A DNA stretch of 64,000 nucleotides from Odobenus rosmarus divergens (Eukaryota; Chordata; Mammalia; Carnivora; Odobenidae), in assembly GCF_000321225.1 (NCBI RefSeq), contig NW_004451009.1:34790-98789 (forward strand), given 5' to 3'. A model generated the notes under the pieces. That model saw only the letters and a list, made by a program, of their open reading frames with translations, was not told where the DNA came from and searched no databases. This document shows positions 11,089-23,300 of the stretch, one piece after another; position 1 is the first letter of the stretch; each line of letters begins with the position of its first letter. The position numbers were made by a program, and so were the translations under genes.

Positions 11089-13116
11089 GAGCGAGAGCCC
11101 AGGGAACAGCAGTCCTGCCTCCCTCCGCCTCACCTCCCCGGGCCTTGCCCCTCCTCCAGTCCGCTTTCTGACCAGCTGTGCACAGAAACATGACGTGGAT
11201 GTGGCAGGCTGTGGGAGTGGACAGCACGTGGCCACGAGGAGCCTTCAGCCACTGCCTCAGTGGGCAGGAAGGTGGAAGTGTGGCACCACGGGGCCAGTGG
11301 ACACGCACACCCTGCAAGTGATCGACGTGTTTCCACAGGTGTCCTCAAGGTGGGTGATGGGAGGCTCCCTGGAGGCGGGAACTTGCTGGTGCCATGGGAG
11401 TGTGCACCAAGCGCTTGTGCAGATGCCTCGGACTGCACGTGGTTGGCTCAGGAAGGGCAGGTGGACCTGGGGCTGCTATGTCTCCGGCTGGCACTGCTCA
11501 ACGGATGGGGCTGCCCGTAATTTGAAAGAAATATTAGAACTTCCAGAAGTTGGCTTGCAGGTGGGAGTGGAAGACGTGTTTTCCTTTTGGTGGTGCCTTT
11601 TCGAGAATCAGAGTGAAAATCAGCATCTAGCTGCCCGCGTGGTTCTGGAACCGAGAGTGGAGGTCTGGGCTGGTCAGAGAATTGTCAGCAAGTAGATGAT
11701 CAAGCGTGGATGTGGCAGGTGGGCAGAGACTGGAGAGACCCCAACATTTCATAACCTCAGGGGAGGCTGAAGGATGTCAAAAAAATCAGGATGATGGTCC
11801 TGGGAGCCGAAGGAAGGGGCCACTTTGGGGATCGGCAGTGACAACTGTGCTGGACAGTTGACGAGCAGGAGCCCTCATGAGGGTCCCTGGATGGGACAGA
11901 GGGGCCTGCGGCAGCCGTGGACTGAGTGGAGGTCGATCCCCGTGCCCTTGAAGGCTCGAAGCACAGAGCATGCATTCTTACTCTTTCCCAATCAAACCTC
12001 TTTCTGTTAGGTTCACCCTTGTGCCCAGGGTAAAAAAAAAGAAAAAAAAAGGAATTAAATAAACTAAATTTCCAAGCTTCTCTTGCAGCTAGGGATGTGG
12101 ATGTGGCACCATTTTGGCAGGGGTGTGTGGGACATGACTCTTAGAAAGCTCTAGCTCTCCCAGGATGCATTCAAGTGCACTGGCTTTTGCCCTTGCCCCC
12201 CTCCTCTGAGCCTGGAGGTGGAGCAGCTGTGGTCAGCTCTGAGGATTAAGGGGGGCCGTGGGGGCTATTGGGGGGCAGGGATCTGGAAAGAGCCAACAGC
12301 TGCACGGACTGACTTCACCCCTGACTCCTGACGTCTGGATTCCCTGTTAGGTCGACACTCCAATGGGTTTCTGTTATTCAGAGCTGAAAGCCATCCCTAT
12401 GGATACGTGAACACAGCCCCTTTCTGCTGGGACGTGTGGTTGTGAGCAGGGATGAGGCAGAGCCACAGGGAAGCACATTTAAAACCGCAGCAGGGCACAG
12501 ACGGGGCGGGCATCTGTCTGTTTGTCCACAAGGCAGAGGACAGGGCATGCGCACGGGGGTCTGCACCCGCTCTGGAGCGTTCATCCCAGTGCCCCCGGCT
12601 GCTGCTCGGCTCCGTCCCGGCCGAGCCCTTCCCCACCCCCCGCTTCCACATGTGCTTTCCGGCCGCACCTCCATCGGGAAATGGATCTCCTGTTCCCAGC
12701 TGTGGATGTGGGCTCTGTGGGTGCGTGTCCATGCCTGTGAACACAGGGTCTGCCCTTTCTGGGAAAACGTGAGCCCTCTGATGATGCTCCCTTGCATGAT
12801 GCTGGGAGAAGTGAGCTCTCACACGCTTGTGCAGAGAACTGCATTCTGCTGGGAGTACAGCTCAAAACGGATTTTCCATCTAGGGTGCCCTCAAGCCCCT
12901 TCCCGCAGGGCCCTGGAAGGATCCCCCAGAGCAGCGATCTGGAGAGAGGTGGGAACCCAGTGCCGTGGGTGCCATGATCATGTGTGACTGTCTCCCATGG
13001 AGGAAGTGACATGTACATGATGTATTAAAGGATGGATGGACATTTTCCAGGAGAGGAAGTGAGGAGGAGGTTCAAGCATGTCTGTCATGTGCTCAGAACA
13101 TGGTGAAGGGCCCCCA
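11089..13116. other. GC-rich intergenic DNA between the two copies
   Basis: No gene recognised. The part at about 12085-12400 has the wording of an old interspersed repeat ('cttctcttgcagctaggg' near its start, 'tttctgttattcagagctga' near its end), but I cannot name the family safely. Long open frames at 11195-11695 and 12378-13018 overlap on both strands and look compositional. Confidence 0.4.
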
Positions 13117-13281
13117 CATTGACCTGGGGGTTGTGTGCAGACCTGTGAGGCTGAGGGCAGACCCGGGGGAAGCAGGGGGGACACCATATCCTTGGAGCTT
13201 TGTGCCGGGGACTTCGCGTCACTAAGGGGCTTCTGGACAGTGATGGGGTCTGAGCTATATCCAGAAAACACAAGTCGTCAC
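13117..13281 (+). repeat. Duplicated segment, copy B
   Basis: Direct repeat of 10925-11088, about 2.2 kb downstream. Differences are scattered substitutions plus one extra G in the G run at about 13176. Copy B lies next to a region that falls to AT-rich DNA near 13400. Confidence 0.85.
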
Positions 13282-13282
13282 A

Positions 13283-15195
13283 GGCCCGGACAACGGTGTC
13301 CTGCCTCACTTGCTTGACCGACTTCACCCCGACAACATGCATATGAGGGGTGCTGCTTTCCAGAAGGACAGACGGCATTCTGTGCTACTTCTGCATGATT
13401 CACGGAGACTTTGAAGGAAGAAGATGGCTTTAATACGCATTACTCTAATGAATCTTAAACTGGGTTTGTTTTAACTTAAAACGATAAACATGTTAAATTC
13501 ACGTGGTTTTAGAAATCATTCTGTTTTTTCATAGATAGCTGAAAGTGCATGCAGGTTAGAACTAATTCCTGTGACTAATGTTGTCTTTCCTCCTGGCCTT
13601 CCCAACACCCACCCAAAATTCGTGGGTAACTTTGAACATCTTGATGAATGTGGAAATATTTTTTAACTAGATTCTTTGGAAATAGTTTAAGGTAGAGTGT
13701 TTCTGTTGCAACAATATAAAAATAAATATTAATATGTAGATCTTTGTGTTTCGTCAGACATGTATTCAACTAAAAATAAACAAAACCTTTTGAAATTATG
13801 TATCTTTTACACTCTTGTATTTTTTTATGCATGTACCATAACTTGAGATACATAAAAAATATTTTTCACATTGTCTAAAACTAAAAGTATATAAAGCTCC
13901 ATTTCTTTAACAGATAAAAACCCATCAAGTTACTTGTTGTGTTTGGAATTCAAACAATATGATGTAAAGCATATCACTGCTCACGGCTCCTAAAGGGTAT
14001 TACAGAAAAGTAATTCAGACATGATGCATATTTTTCTTGTTACCCAATTGCAAGAGGATTTTGGAAGCACAAGCAAAGAAAAGCAGACCTTAAAACAAGA
14101 GAGAATGTATCATGCTGTCTTGTCTGAGTCCTGCCGATCCATGCTCTTCTCCCAGAATAAATTAATTACTGACTTGGTATCTCTAATGCTGAGGCTTTTC
14201 ACACTTTATGCCTCATAAAACAGGAAGTTAGTATTTAGTTATGTCTGTTTTTCATGGATAAAAAAGACCAACAGAATTACATTGCATTGAAATTTATAAA
14301 AATATAAACACTGAAGACCCTCCAGCCTCTTGCTAATTAACTGTAGAACCAGAATTGAGAAGAACCTCAGAGAATCTAATGCAAACTGAAGTTCCCAAAA
14401 TCCTTCCTCAGATCCAACCCAGTGAGAGGGGACCCCCCCATGGCCCTCTCACTGCGCCCCTCACTAGCCATGGGAAATGCATCTGTCCACTTTCTCTGGA
14501 GCCGGGGGAGGGCCCAGGAAATGCTCCCTATCCTCTTGACATTGGAAGGGCCCAGAACACCCAGGTTCCAGGAGGCGGAGGTTCAGTAAGTCCCCAGGTG
14601 TGGGGCTGTGGGGTCCTACGGGACCAGCCATGGTGCAGCTTTTGCTGTAGAGACGGGCAGCCCTCCCCTGCCCTTCCCCAGGTATGCTCAGCAGGAATGC
14701 ATGCACCCTCCCACTGGGTGAGACCAGTACTGGAGGGGACAGAAGCAGATGCAGTGAGCCCCACCACCTGCTCTACATTGCTAGTGAGAGAACACCAGCA
14801 TCGCCCTCCTCCTCCCCAGTCCAGAGGCTGGGGGAGTGGCTGTGCGGGGGAGGGGGTGTCGTGGGGGCTCCAGGTCTGCTGAAGCCTGATGGCTTATTCT
14901 CTGGCTCCTGTTGGCATCATTGTCAGCTGCGGGTCTGATACCAGCAGAAAGGAGCACAGCATGAGATATTGCTGGGCAGAGAGGAAGGGGGCTTTGTCTG
15001 TCAAACCCTGTTCTGGGCAGGGAGGACAGGTGAATCCCACACAGCCTGTGTGCACCAGCACTTAAGCAGGGACGGATAAAGGAGGTTGAGAACCCCCGAC
15101 TAGGCTGAATCACAGGAGCTATGCGCTCTAAGCATCAATGTCGGCATTTCAGATGAAGACTAATTAAAATACACGCTGTAAATCCTTGGACAACC
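13283..15195. other. Intergenic DNA, AT-rich then GC-rich
   Basis: About 13400-14330 is AT-rich and featureless. About 14400-15110 is GC-rich with overlapping chance open frames (for example 175 codons at 14355-14882). No domain, repeat or RNA gene was recognised. Confidence 0.4.
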
Positions 15196-15199
15196 ATGA

Positions 15200-15860
15200 G
15201 AAGTTTTTAAATATGTGTAAATAGTAAGTCAGTAAAGGAGATCAAACAGAATCATCAAAAAGTGCTCAGAGTGCCCAATGGAAGGCAGAAACAGCAAGAA
15301 AAAAATAGAACACATGGAATAGAGCTAGGAAGACAGGAGATTTTCATTCCATCACATCATAATCTAGTAATTATCTAGAATGTGAATGTTCCCAACACAT
15401 CAGTTAAAAGACAAAGATCATCAGATTGGATAAAACAGGAAAAGCCCCAACTATATGCTTCTTATAAGAATCTCTCTTTATGCGTGAATGCATACATAGA
15501 TAAAAGGCTGGAGAAAGACATTCCATGTGAAGCCTAACCCGAAGAGACTTGGAAGAGCTACTTCAATATCGGAGTTGACTCCCAAGCAAGGGAAATATCT
15601 AGCACCCAGTGGTAAAGGGGTCACTTTTCTAAGAAGCTGTAACCAGGCTGAATATGGATGCACCTAACCGAAGGGAGAGTAGATAAACCCAGCATCACAG
15701 CCGCGTGCCCGACACGCCGCTTCATTGTTGGTAGAACAGAGGCGAAAACTCAGCACACACACGAGTGACATAAGCCCCCCCACCTTCAGACAACCTGACC
15801 TAACTCTTGAGAAACATCGAGGTCCTGGGACCTAGCAAAGGCTGCATGACCTGACCGCTA
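15200..15860 (+). mobile_element. Old L1 fragment: start of ORF2 (endonuclease region)
   Basis: The sequence parallels the L1M ORF2 5' part: 'catcagattggataaaac', 'ccaactatatgcttcttata', 'gacattccatgtgaagc' and 'gaatatggatgcacctaacc'. These correspond in order to the conserved phrases of the endonuclease-coding region. Stops and shifts interrupt it throughout. Confidence 0.7.
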
Positions 15861-17046
15861 CCTGCCGTGTGCTGTCCTGTTGGACCTGGGATGGACAACA
15901 GGGGAAAATGGCAGAAATAAGAACAGTCTGGGCCTTCGTCAATGGCCACGGGATCGATTTCGAAGCTGTCACGGCTGCACAAGACGTCAGCATCAGGGGA
16001 GGCAGGCGAGGGGTGTGTGGGAACTGTCCTGACAGCCTTTGCAACTCTTCTGTAAGTCCAGAATTATTGTATAGAGGCACACATACACACACGTGCACAC
16101 TCACGTGTGCACACAGAGTCCCCCCTCTGTCCCAGAGTAGAGCCTCCCTACGCATGCTTTGAGAACCAGAATGGCCAGAAGCAAATCAGCAATTACTATT
16201 CATTTATATGGAAAATTCTTAGAGCATTCCCAGACCTAAAATATAACCTGTCTTCAGTTTCTCTGATACTTGAGGACACATCTTGCTAACAGATGTACAA
16301 AATCCATGGAGATAAAGCGTGGATGCTCACAGACCCTGCCCAGCCCTCTGGGGCTGGAGCAGAGATGCTGCTGGGTCCCCGGGGTGGGAGCTCATGCTTG
16401 GTGAGTGCCGCCTCCGTGCCCGCTAGTGAGCCTGCTCCCGACCAACACCTAATAGTCTTTTTCTTCTTTTGCCTTTTCTCGTAAAAGCAAAAATCCTCTT
16501 CAGATTTCTTTAGGTTAGCAAAAACAGGTGCTAATGTAGGTCTTTCCTAAAAGCAAAGTGGCATTGCATGAAATTTGCAAAGCAGGGGATACCTGTACAC
16601 GCATACACCCATCTGTGTGTGTACCCATGTGGATGCATTCTATGATCACTGAACGGTGATTGGAAGTGTCTTATTAGGATATCAGAAGACAGGAACTCAA
16701 CAGAGCCCCATTGGTAGCTATTAATGAGGACAAAATCCACTCCAGTGAGTTGAGATTCTCAACATGCTCAGTTCTGTAACCATTGGCCTAAATCCTAGAG
16801 CCACAGAGAACAATGTCACCTCTTTCAGACATCCACACTGTGATTTATTGGAAACAAGTAGAACAGAGTTATTCTTTTGTATGATAGCACTTTAAACACA
16901 TAAACATGTCTCTCAAAATCCTCTTGTCTAATTTGGGCTAGCAATTTATGGGCCATATTATAACGAACTTTGCTGTATGAATTTTCATTTCAAAGCCCAT
17001 CACAATTCTACAATTCTATGATAATTTTCTAAAATATAGAATGATC
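15861..17046. other. Intergenic DNA, nothing recognised
   Basis: Mixed sequence with a short CA-rich patch near 16078-16115. No gene or clear repeat before the SINE that follows. Confidence 0.4.
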
Positions 17047-17236
17047 TTGAGGCTCTTGGGTGGCTCAGTTGGTGAAGCATCTGCCTTTGACTCAGGTCAC
17101 GATCTCAGGGTCCTGGAATTGAGCCTCATGTCAGGCTCCCTGCTCAGCGGGGAGTCTGCTTCGCCCTCTCCCTCTGCCCCTCCCCCTGCTTGTGCTCTCT
17201 CTCTCTAATAAATATATAAAATCTTAAAATAAAATA
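17047..17236 (+). mobile_element. Can-SINE (SINEC)
   Basis: It contains the SINE head 'ttgggtggctcagttggtga', the 'ggtcctggaattgagcctca' region that retains a weak pol III B box, a CT-rich segment ('ccctctccctctgcccctcc') and an AT-rich tail. The flanks aaaatatagaatgatc and aaaatatggaatcatc form a target-site duplication. Several substitutions in the head show an older copy. Confidence 0.95.
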
Positions 17237-18049
17237 AAATATGGAATCATCAAATAATTTATTATAAAACCAGCTACAGTATATGAAAGCACAAGGCTCT
17301 TTTATTGCTCATGTTATTTCAACTATAATTATATGAGTAGGCTTCATAATTGCTCTTCCAACAAAGAAATAATTAAATGACACATCAGGGCTTTAAGTTA
17401 CTAAATAAGGTAGCAATATTTCATTCAGTGATAAAGGAAGCTTTCCCCTTGAAACTGCTTCATGTCCACATTAAATCAAGGATGGAACATAGCTGGCCAC
17501 CTGCTGTCTGTGACATCCCTGCTTACATGCCACACATCCACTTCCAAGTGCACCTGCTCTCCCTACCAGGGAGCACAGGACCCAGGAAGCCACCCCCTGC
17601 CCTCCCCCAGTGGAGGAGATCCACACAGTACACTGCAGTCACTGTTCTATCCACCCACTGCTGTTAGGACTCCAGTTTTAAGAAGAACATGTTGCATTAA
17701 TGACCCCACCTAAGCAAAGAAGTGTTTGGTGCAGGAGCAATCCCACAGTATGAGCAGGAATGGAGCCATGGGCCCTGGAGCCACCCTGTGGGATGATCCC
17801 TGACATCACTGGGCTTATCATATTGCGTTCCACTCCAGCGACAGGAGTTTTCCAGCTACAGACTTCAGCTCGTGGCTTATGCAGGCGTCCCCACATTGTA
17901 CAACACCAGAATAAATATAAATCCCACCCAAACACAAAATCACGTGATAGAATATCTACCTTTCCAGAAAGCAGAGAGACACACTAATAAAATCACGAGA
18001 CACCATGAAATAGCGTTAGGTAACACATACTCAATTGTTTAAGACTTAA
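17237..18049. other. Intergenic DNA, nothing recognised
   Basis: No repeat or gene was identified. Short open frames (up to 96 codons) have no recognisable content. Confidence 0.4.
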
Positions 18050-18270
18050 ATTTAAAAATACGAAATGCTTCTGGAAGTGAAAATTAGTAGATCTTTTCTG
18101 GAAGGCAATTTGCACAGATATATAGTAAATCTTCTAAAGGTTTTGTCTGGCCTAGTATTTCTACTTCTAAGAATTTACAGTAAGAAAATACTAATACAAA
18201 AAAATTAGTCAAAGATTCGTGTAAATGATGTTTATTACAACGTTACTTATAACACTAAAAAGTTGTAACG
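18050..18270 (+). mobile_element. Old L1 ORF2 3'-region fragment
   Basis: The blocks 'tctggaaggcaatttgcac', 'gtatttctacttctaagaat' and 'gtaaatgatgtttattaca' follow the C-terminal part of old L1 ORF2 in order. The match stops exactly where the MLT1 LTR begins at 18275, so the LTR probably inserted into or truncated this L1. Confidence 0.7.
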
Positions 18271-18274
18271 GCTC

Positions 18275-18650
18275 TGTGTCGTGGGTTGAATTGTGTTCCC
18301 CCCAAATTCATAAGTTCCAGTCCTAATTCCAGTACCTTAGGAGGTGAACTGATTTGGTTATGGGTCTTTAGACAGGTAATCAAGTGGAAATGAGGTCATT
18401 AGGGTGGCCCTAAGCCAATATGACTGGGTCCTCATAGGAAGGGGAACAATGGAGACAGACACATACAGAGGGAGAGCACCCTCTAAGGAGCAGGGCAGAG
18501 ATTGGGGAGATGCAGCTACAAGTCAAGGAAAACCCAAGATGCCACCAACCCCCATACACTACGGAGGTCTGGAGCAGATTCCTCCTCGAGGCCCTAGCAG
18601 GAACCTGCCCACAGCTTGACCTCAGACTTCTGGTTTCCAGAACAGGACAC
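18275..18650 (+). mobile_element. MLT1-family LTR (MaLR)
   Basis: It starts with 'tgtgtcgtgggttgaattgt', the canonical MLT1 5' end. It continues with the 'gaggtcattagggtggccct' and 'ccaatatgactgggtcctca' blocks, then the downstream 'cttgacctcagacttctgg' block. It is a solo LTR as far as can be seen, with no internal region or second LTR nearby. Confidence 0.85.
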
Positions 18651-19002
18651 CCATGGTCCGAATCCTACCCTGAGTGCTTGTGAACATTCTTGAGCCTGTA
18701 GGAAAACTGAGCATATCTGTACACTTCATCCATGAAAGTACAATTATTATTATATGGACAAATAATCTGAAAACTTGCTCAACATTTGAAGAACAAAGTC
18801 CTTATATTTAAAAAGTTTGGAACCACAGAATGAAGGATGAGTTGACTTTACCAATGCAGTAGCAAAACCAACTCTGTAAGCCGTCCCCACACCGACTTGG
18901 AAACAGGAAAGGTTGGGCCAGGTCACAGACAATCCCACTTCCCATCCTGGGGGCTGCAGGAACCATGGCCAGGTCTCACTCACTCTGCTCTCGGCACCCA
19001 GG
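18651..19002. other. Intergenic DNA
   Basis: Nothing recognised between the MLT1 LTR and the G-rich minisatellite. Confidence 0.4.
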
Positions 19003-19195
19003 GGCAGGTGCGGGGGCAGGTGTAGGAGTGGGTGTGGGGGTGGTTGTGGGAACAGGTGTGGGGGTGCGTGCGCGAGCAGCGGCGGGGGCAGGTGTGGGGG
19101 TGGAAGCAGGGGCAGGGGCAGGGGCAGGTGCTGGGGCAGGTGCAGGGGCAGGTACAGGGGCGGGGGCAGGTGCAGGGGCAGGTGTTGGAGCAGCC
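19003..19195 (+). repeat. G-rich minisatellite, 6/12-bp units
   Basis: Imperfect tandem array of GGGGCAGGTGCA-like units with GGGTGTGG variants on the left and purer units on the right. Four or more closely spaced runs of 3-4 G recur throughout, so the plus strand could form G-quadruplexes. The repeat creates glycine-alanine or arginine-glycine open frames in all plus-strand frames, which is a property of the repeat and not of a gene. Confidence 0.92.
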
Positions 19196-20186
19196 GTGGT
19201 TCAGAGCTCCCTCATCTGAGTCAGAGGCAGCACCACACGTCAGACAAAGCTTGTGTGCAGAGTGAGGCCCCGCTCACAACACATCTGCCAGCGCTCGTCT
19301 CTGGCCTCACCCAAACACGAGGCCAGAACTCCAAGTAAGCTTGTACGCGGGTGCCCAAGCCCAGGATCTCTGAGGGAGACGCTGAATCAGGGCTGGTGGG
19401 GACTCACTTCTACATCTGCTCTTGATCCCAATATCCACACACGAAGCACTCGGTCAGCTCCTCTCCAGCACCCCCAGGGTGGAGCAGACACAGAAGGGGG
19501 ACCTGGAGAATCGTGGAGTGCCTGCCTGCAGGAGCCCCACCAGCCCCCCCTCCTCCCCAGCAGGTGCGCGAGGTCCCCTACCCACGGCCCTGGCCTTCCT
19601 CTCTACGAGGCCCCCAGCTGCCAGGACGAGGTCCCCGGGCTTGTAGGTTGCCCTGCAGGACTGAGGCCTGCCTTATCCTTTGTGGCCACAGGTGATGCAC
19701 GTATGGGGGATGGTCCCCTGCAGCCCATTTCTCCCCCAGAAAAGTCTGGGGGCCACGAGGAATCTTGTATGTATCAGAAAGTCACAGAGACTTAAATCCA
19801 GGCATACTGTTTGCTGTTGTTTTGTTTCTGACCACACAGTTCTTAAAAGCTTAGTGAATTTCTCTTGTATTTGATTCTAGACCAATCTGGGCCAAGAACC
19901 ATGCCCTGGGTCTTTTTCAGAAAAACGTGCAGGTTTGGTCTTTCTCCAACACCTCCAACCGTGTTTCAGGCCCATGCTTCCGTGGACGAGATGTTGTTGG
20001 AACTGTCTTCACACATTCACCGTCTTTGTCCTGGGACGTCCCGATCCCCAGGTTTGCAGGGAGGGAGTGACGCCCACGTCCCGTGTGCTCCGTGTATCGG
20101 CACCTCTCAAGAGCCCTCCTTCTTGTGTTTTCATCGCTTTTCTTCTTTTAACTTTGACAGTTTGTGTTTGAAAACCAGTAGACTTT
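19196..20186. other. GC-rich intergenic DNA
   Basis: A 180-codon open frame (19253-19795) lacks any recognisable domain and overlaps other open frames. No repeat was identified. Confidence 0.4.
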
Positions 20187-20380
20187 GGGCGCCTGGGTGG
20201 CTCAGTCGTTGAGTGTCTGCCTTCAGCTCAGGTCATGATCCCAGGGTCCTGGGATCCAACCCCGCATCGGGCTCCCTGCTCCGCGGGAAGCCTGCTTCTC
20301 CCTCTCCCAGTCCCCCGCTTGTGCTTTCTCTCTGTCAAGTAAACAAATAAAATCTTAAAAAAGGAAAAGAAAAGAAAAAG
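20187..20380 (+). mobile_element. Can-SINE (SINEC)
   Basis: A nearly full-length element with the head 'gggcgcctgggtggctcagt', an intact-looking body and a tail ending in AAAG repeats. The flanks gaaaaccagtagact (20170) and gaaaaccagtagatt (20380) give a clear target-site duplication with one difference, so it is relatively young. Confidence 0.97.
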
Positions 20381-20394
20381 AAAACCAGTAGATT

Positions 20395-23300
20395 CTCTTG
20401 ACCAAATCCCCAGATTCCGGGATCTCTCTGTTCCCTGTTACCCCACTTACAAACTGGTCCCTGTCTTCATTCATTCCACGTTTTTCCTCTTTGCACCTGT
20501 CAAGTGCGGCCAGTAGGGACCAGTGTGCGCTGCGGACGCCCTCTCCCCGCCCTCCTCTCCTGGAACTGCGGGTAGCTGGGGTACCACCCTTCGCCAGCTT
20601 ATCCCCAGTGAGTCCCCCCGAGCGACATCTCCGCACAGCCAGGTGCCGCCCCCTGGTGTATGGTCACAGCCTTCCCGCCGATGCACCCCCGAGGGCTGGG
20701 GGGCTCTGAGTATCACCTGCCATCACACGCCCAGACTGGAGATGACGAGCCCCCCCGGGGCCAGGCCCAGGCATGGGACCTGTGCAACCCCAGGCCGCCA
20801 GGTCAACGCGCACTGTGCCTGGAGGATGGACAGTGAGTAAAAGAGAGCGCTGCCTGGTGTCCACTGTCCTTCCCCAACACCTTCACACCCCAGACTCTGA
20901 AGAGACAGCTGTGCTAGCTTTCCCACCAAATTCACCTCAAGGAGACTGGGCTTCACAGCCGATGGTATTCACCACAGACTGAACCGGCTACTGGGAGAAG
21001 TGGCTTGAATCCCCAGCGGACAGAGAGAGCAAAAGCATCCTCCCACAGTGTCTGTGTTAGCGCTCTGTTCTTGGCTTGGGGCGGCGCAGATACAAGCTTA
21101 TTACACATGGTTCCACTCACGGCCAACGTGGTGCGCCAATGTCATGTCGCAAGAATAACCAGACGTCACTCTACAAACCCGAAATGGCCAGATATGCTCG
21201 CTCCTGAGTCCTGCATCCCATCCTGCCCATAACGCATTTCCCCAAATTCCAGGTCCTTGGGCACAAGAAGTCTATTGCACTTCCTTTCTGTCTGGCTGTG
21301 CTTTACAACCGTCTGCAAGAACATGAGGCCCACACATCTCCCCCACGCCCCATACCCCTGTGGGAAGGGCTTCTTGCCAGGCATCCAGGGGCCCCAGCTG
21401 GAGGCACCGTCCTCACTCACAAACAAGCTTTCTACCACGTTCGAAGATGTCTCTGAACATCTCAGTGTGACTGAAGTCACTAATCATTTATAGATGCTGT
21501 TAACATTTGAGGATCTACGTAACCACTGTACTTTCCACAGCCTGTCATGTCTACAACAGACGCTGAAGACACAAATCCTACAGTGCTAACCACATCTAAG
21601 AACCTAGAAATGTGTCTAATTACACAACAGCTATCCTTAAGGTATACATGAGAATGATTATTTTGTTAGGACATACTGTCCACATAGTGCAGTCTTCCTG
21701 AGAGTTCAAAGAGCACACTAGTAAGTGTGCCAAACTTAGTGTCAAATTTTATTACTGGGGATGGGAAGCGCATACCTTCAACCATAAAGAATTAGGAAGA
21801 GTAAACCTACGTGATGAAATTACGTAAATGATGTTTACCCACACTGTGAGAAGCATGTAACTCACAGAAACGACAGAGAACAAAGTCGAATCTCCAGCTG
21901 GTGCCCTGAGCAATAAAGAGGACGCATTTCACAGGAGACATGTGGGGAGCAGGAGTGGGGGATGGGAACCTAAGCCCCGGGGGCAGGGATGGAACGCAGA
22001 ATACCAGCAGCCTCTGATTACTCTGGGGCAGGAAAGGACAAAGGGCCACCGCCAAGCTGTGGTTTGTACGCATCCCGGGTCCTCCCGAGCCCCTCGCCCA
22101 CTCCGCACACACAATACCTTGGAAAAAGTAACATTCCATGAAGTTTAAAAACAAACAAAGGAAAGAAACATTCTGGGAAACAGGCAAGACATACAAAGTG
22201 TAAGCACTCCTTCATGCCTTCCTTAATGAGTGTGGAGCAAGGAATTTCCACTGGAATGTTAGTAGTCCAGATCTTTCCAAACCAGCATCTTTGGTGGAAG
22301 GACTGTGTAAACACACACATTTACTGTACTTTTTTCTGAGCCCCCGAGACAGGGTCTCATGTCCACATAAGGTATTTTAATCTACTGTACATTCCAAGTC
22401 TTGACAATATGTTAAAAACCCATTTAAACAGACGAATATTAATTTTGCTCCTAAAAGTAGTTATGAAAAGTATATTTATCTTTTGTTTGCAGAAAAATGA
22501 GGAATGAGGGTTTTTTCCTTAGGCATAGCTGTTTTGTGGCATTTATTCAATTTTTCCCAGCACCATAATCTTCTGAAAAGCTTAAATACCAAATAAGATA
22601 AGAAATATGTATACTTTCAACATTAAAATAATTTCCTGAACTAAATTTAAGTCCCACGGCGAAAATAGATTCTTGTTCCTTTAAGGAGAGGAACTGTTAA
22701 TAATCCTGACAGGACCCAATGATCTGTCCAATGGAAACTCGATCATGATTTAAACAAGACAGTTACTCGATCATGATTTAAACAAGACAGTTAAATTTGA
22801 GGATTAGTGAATGTCAGAGAGTCAGCATGACCCGAGTTGGGTCTGCAGCGTCGACCAGGGCGCGAACGGCCCTACCCTGAGTCCAAGCGGTAAATGTGGG
22901 CCATGTGATGCCAAGACAAAACAAACATAGCAAGAGGGTAAACTCGGGCCATGTTAGATAAAGAACAAGTAACGAGAACATGGGGAGTTGGAAGCAAAGA
23001 TGTACATTCAAGAATATGACAGTGTTAAGAATGTTTAGAACACTGTACTTTCCCCTAAAATCATCCAGACCTCCTCTTTTGAAATTGAATCTTGAGTTTC
23101 AAACCGTGATTGAAATTCTCAGTGAATTGCAAAGATACTTGAGAGAAGCAAGGGTTAGCTTCCTGGATGAGTTCACGCACACATCTCCTCCCTTCCAAAG
23201 CCATGGCTCAGATTTTGTGGAAATTCAGCGGGGTGGGGGTTCCAAGACCTCACATGTAATCTGCTCAGATGGCGCTCTCCCTTAAATGTTAAAGGTGCTT

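Noticed and set aside
18913..19338. Glycine-rich open frames of 77-141 codons
   Set aside because: They come from the G-rich minisatellite and are open in all plus-strand frames. There is no start context, domain or flanking exon structure.
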